Positions 43,411 through 44,945 of a stretch of 44,945 bases of DNA are shown piece after piece (the stretch's first letter is position 1; each line of letters starts with the position of its first letter). This stretch comes from Acidimicrobiales bacterium. Lineage in GTDB: Bacteria; Actinomycetota; Acidimicrobiia; Acidimicrobiales; Aldehydirespiratoraceae. The notes under the pieces are model-generated. The model was not told where the DNA came from. It did not search any database and worked only from the letters and a program-made list of their open reading frames with translations. The translations under genes and the position numbers were made by a program. The stretch lies in NCBI GenBank assembly GCA_029263195.1, contig JAJCXX010000037.1, positions 1 through 44,945 on the forward strand. Reading direction: 5' to 3'.

Positions 43411-44670
43411 TCAGCCGTCTTCGTCGGCTTGGGCGTAGGGACTCTCGAGCACGCTCTCGTGACCGGCCGTGATTGGCTGGTCGACACGCTGGCCGCTCTC
43501 TCCACCCGGACCGAACGAGTTCACGACCTCGCGGAGGTGGGCCCGATCGGGGACCTGCGGTAGCTGCTGGGGCTGGTCTGGCATCGCGGCGATGTGCAGA
43601 GTCTGGGTCGGGAAGGCGAAGTCGACCTGCAGTGATTCGGCGAGCCGCATGATGTCGAGATTGAGGACGTGTCGGGTACGCAGTTCTTCGTTCCAGTCGG
43701 TGGCATCCATGAAGCAGTACACCAACACGTCGAGACTGGTCGAGCCGAAGCCGTGGAACTCGACGATGTAGTAGTCCTGGCGCATACCGGGGTTCGCTTG
43801 GATAATGGCTCGGATTCCTTCGACGAACGCCTGCATCTGATCCGCCGTGGTGTGGTATCCGACCCCGAGCGTGGTCTTGTATCGACGCCAACGACGCTGA
43901 CCCATGTTGTCGATCCCGGCATTCATCAGATTGCCGTTGGGCACGCTGACCAGCGAGTTGTAGAAGGTGCGCACACGGGTCGAGCGAAAGCCGACGGTCT
44001 CGACGGTGCCTTCGACGCCATCGACGACGACCCAGTCGCCGACCTCGAACGGCTTGTCGGCGAATATCGTGGCTCCAGCCAGCACGTTGCGGACCGTGTC
44101 TTGTGCGGCCAGCGCGATCGCAAGTCCGCCGAGACCCAGGCCGGCGACCAGCGACGAGACATTCACATCGAGGTTCTGCAGTACGAACAGGATGCCGACG
44201 GCTGTCACGAACAACCGCATCGACGTGCGCAACAACGGAACCAGGCTGTCGTCGAGCATCGTCTCGGTCTTGCTCGCGCGTCTCGCCAGCACATCCATGG
44301 CGATGTCGATGGCTCGATAGGCGACCAGGACGATCGCCACGGCGGCGATCAGTGTGGTCGCCTGATTCACGACGTTCTCGACGTCGGGATCGAAATCGAG
44401 CGTCGGGAATCCGACCAGCAGTGTGATTCCGATCGTGAGCAGCAGGATGCCGCGGTTCAGTAAGCGCTGCTCACCTTCCCAAAACGTCAGATCGTCGCCG
44501 GCATATCGACGCCGCACGACGATGGAGATCGCGCGCAACAGCGCGAAGTGCGCCACCGTGGCGATGACGGCGAGCACTCCGATGCCGATGTACTGCTCGA
44601 CCTCGATACCGAGATACTCGTCGTTGAACCAGCCAGGCGTGGCGGCGATCACCTTGGCCGATCCACGCAC
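43411..44670 (-). CDS. Mechanosensitive channel MscS family protein
   Basis: 419-residue channel for hypo-osmotic relief. Four or so TM segments (about 28-50, 73-88, 103-122, 150-165), then the pore helix GLGLGGLAIALAAQDTVRNVLAG, the beta domain FEVGDWVVVDGVEGTVETVGFRSTRVRTFYNSLVSVPNGNLMNAGIDN and the alpha/beta C-terminal domain to about residue 370. The last 45 residues are a polar tail. GTG start; no strong Shine-Dalgarno visible, so the start is less certain than the identity. Confidence 0.93.
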   Translation of the reverse strand: MRGSAKVIAATPGWFNDEYLGIEVEQYIGIGVLAVIATVAHFALLRAISIVVRRRYAGDDLTFWEGEQRLLNRGILLLTIGITLLVGFPTLDFDPDVENVVNQATTLIAAVAIVLVAYRAIDIAMDVLARRASKTETMLDDSLVPLLRTSMRLFVTAVGILFVLQNLDVNVSSLVAGLGLGGLAIALAAQDTVRNVLAGATIFADKPFEVGDWVVVDGVEGTVETVGFRSTRVRTFYNSLVSVPNGNLMNAGIDNMGQRRWRRYKTTLGVGYHTTADQMQAFVEGIRAIIQANPGMRQDYYIVEFHGFGSTSLDVLVYCFMDATDWNEELRTRHVLNLDIMRLAESLQVDFAFPTQTLHIAAMPDQPQQLPQVPDRAHLREVVNSFGPGGESGQRVDQPITAGHESVLESPYAQADEDG

Positions 44671-44896
44671 GACGAGATCACAAGCTGGCCGACGGTTTCA
44701 ATCACCTCACCAACCTAGCGAACCGAGACGGCCAGGTCGGAGACCCCCACTCGCGTCCGATCGCAGGCCAAGGCACGACCCTTCGGACCGGCCGGACTGA
44801 TCACCAAGAGCCTCCGTGGCGATTGCACGGCCCGCCTGGAAGGCAGTACACAGCGGCGTGTTGCGCCCAGGAGTGTTGTCGGGACGACAACACGAG
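44671..44896. other. 226-bp intergenic region with hairpin, no gene seen
   Basis: Nothing coding was recognised. It holds the hairpin at 44873-44893, the 3' flank of tRNA-Val, and the region from which the MscS gene must be transcribed. Confidence 0.5.
44873..44893 (-). terminator. Hairpin directly downstream of tRNA-Val
   Basis: Perfect 9-bp stem gtgttgtcg (44873-44881) / cgacaacac (44885-44893) with a 3-nt loop, starting 3 bases past the tRNA 3' end. No T-tract follows on the minus strand, as is common for actinobacterial terminators or processing sites. Confidence 0.55.
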
Positions 44897-44945
44897 TGGG
44901 CGCAGAGGGACTCGAACCCCCGACCCCCTCCTTGTAAGGGAGGTG
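44897..44945 (-). tRNA. tRNA-Val (anticodon UAC), 5' part beyond window
   Basis: The minus strand reads anticodon stem CCTCC, loop CTTACAA (anticodon TAC) and stem GGAGG, then a T arm with GGGGTTCGAGTCCC and the acceptor strand ending at discriminator A (44897). No CCA is encoded. The D arm and 5' acceptor strand lie beyond the window end. Confidence 0.92.

Noticed and set aside
44800..44870. tRNA-Gly(UCC)-like stretch on the minus strand (anticodon arm CTGCCTTCCAGGC)
   Set aside because: Only an anticodon-like stem could be drawn; the T arm and acceptor stem do not pair and the TTCRANY motif is missing.

Overview
The window reads as chromosomal DNA of a high-GC actinobacterium, most likely an Acidimicrobiia-type lineage. 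Supporting signs are GTG/TTG starts, 1-4 nt stop/start overlaps, leaderless-type promoters, an N-terminal W-rich DGKWYPP motif, acidic/Thr-rich lipoprotein linkers, an F420-type luciferase-like monooxygenase, wax ester synthase/DGAT and several FadD/P450/acyl-CoA dehydrogenase genes. No phage or transposase gene, CRISPR array or replication origin was recognised. The lineage is an inference; no database was available.

Left end (1-6.2 kb). A complete RNase P RNA gene (P1 closes between 7-22 and 356-371) is followed immediately by a 52-bp relic of the arfB 3' end. That relic is repeated, in the same orientation, in the intact arfB at 5793-5844. The 5.4 kb between the two copies holds an RDD membrane protein, a gene-poor gap, an unusual 1252-residue fusion (rifampicin-phosphotransferase-like phosphohistidine enzyme plus membrane PAP2 domain) and a small membrane protein overlapping it. 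This looks like a small island inserted at the arfB 3' end, although no integrase remains.

5.8-16.5 kb. A leftward block of six genes runs from a class A penicillin-binding protein through a zinc-ribbon coiled-coil protein, a membrane protein, a histidine phosphatase and an HTH regulator to arfB, with several coupled starts. Rightward from 10.7 kb lie an oxidoreductase and a tightly coupled four-gene export operon: lipoprotein, periplasmic adaptor carrying peptidoglycan-binding and Calx-beta modules, ABC ATPase and MacB/FtsX-type permease.

16.5-39 kb. This is a lipid/acyl-CoA metabolism region. It has a biotin-carboxyltransferase fusion with an acyl-CoA dehydrogenase and P450; a homocysteine methyltransferase; three acyl-CoA ligases; a HAD-PlsC acyltransferase next to WS/DGAT (storage lipid); a second acyl-CoA dehydrogenase; a TPP-dependent lyase coupled to an acyl-CoA ligase; a PLP D-cysteine desulfhydrase-like enzyme; a second P450; a universal stress protein; and an F420-type monooxygenase. 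Activation, oxidation, carboxylation, alpha-cleavage and storage of acyl chains are represented. Enoyl-CoA hydratase, hydroxyacyl-CoA dehydrogenase, thiolase and biotin carboxylase are not in the window.

Right end (39-44.9 kb). Cold-shock protein with a clear terminator, a cupin-like protein, an alpha/beta hydrolase, a 544-bp gap with a possible small ORF/remnant, a nine-cysteine protein, a lipoprotein, an MscS channel, and a tRNA-Val(UAC) cut by the window edge.
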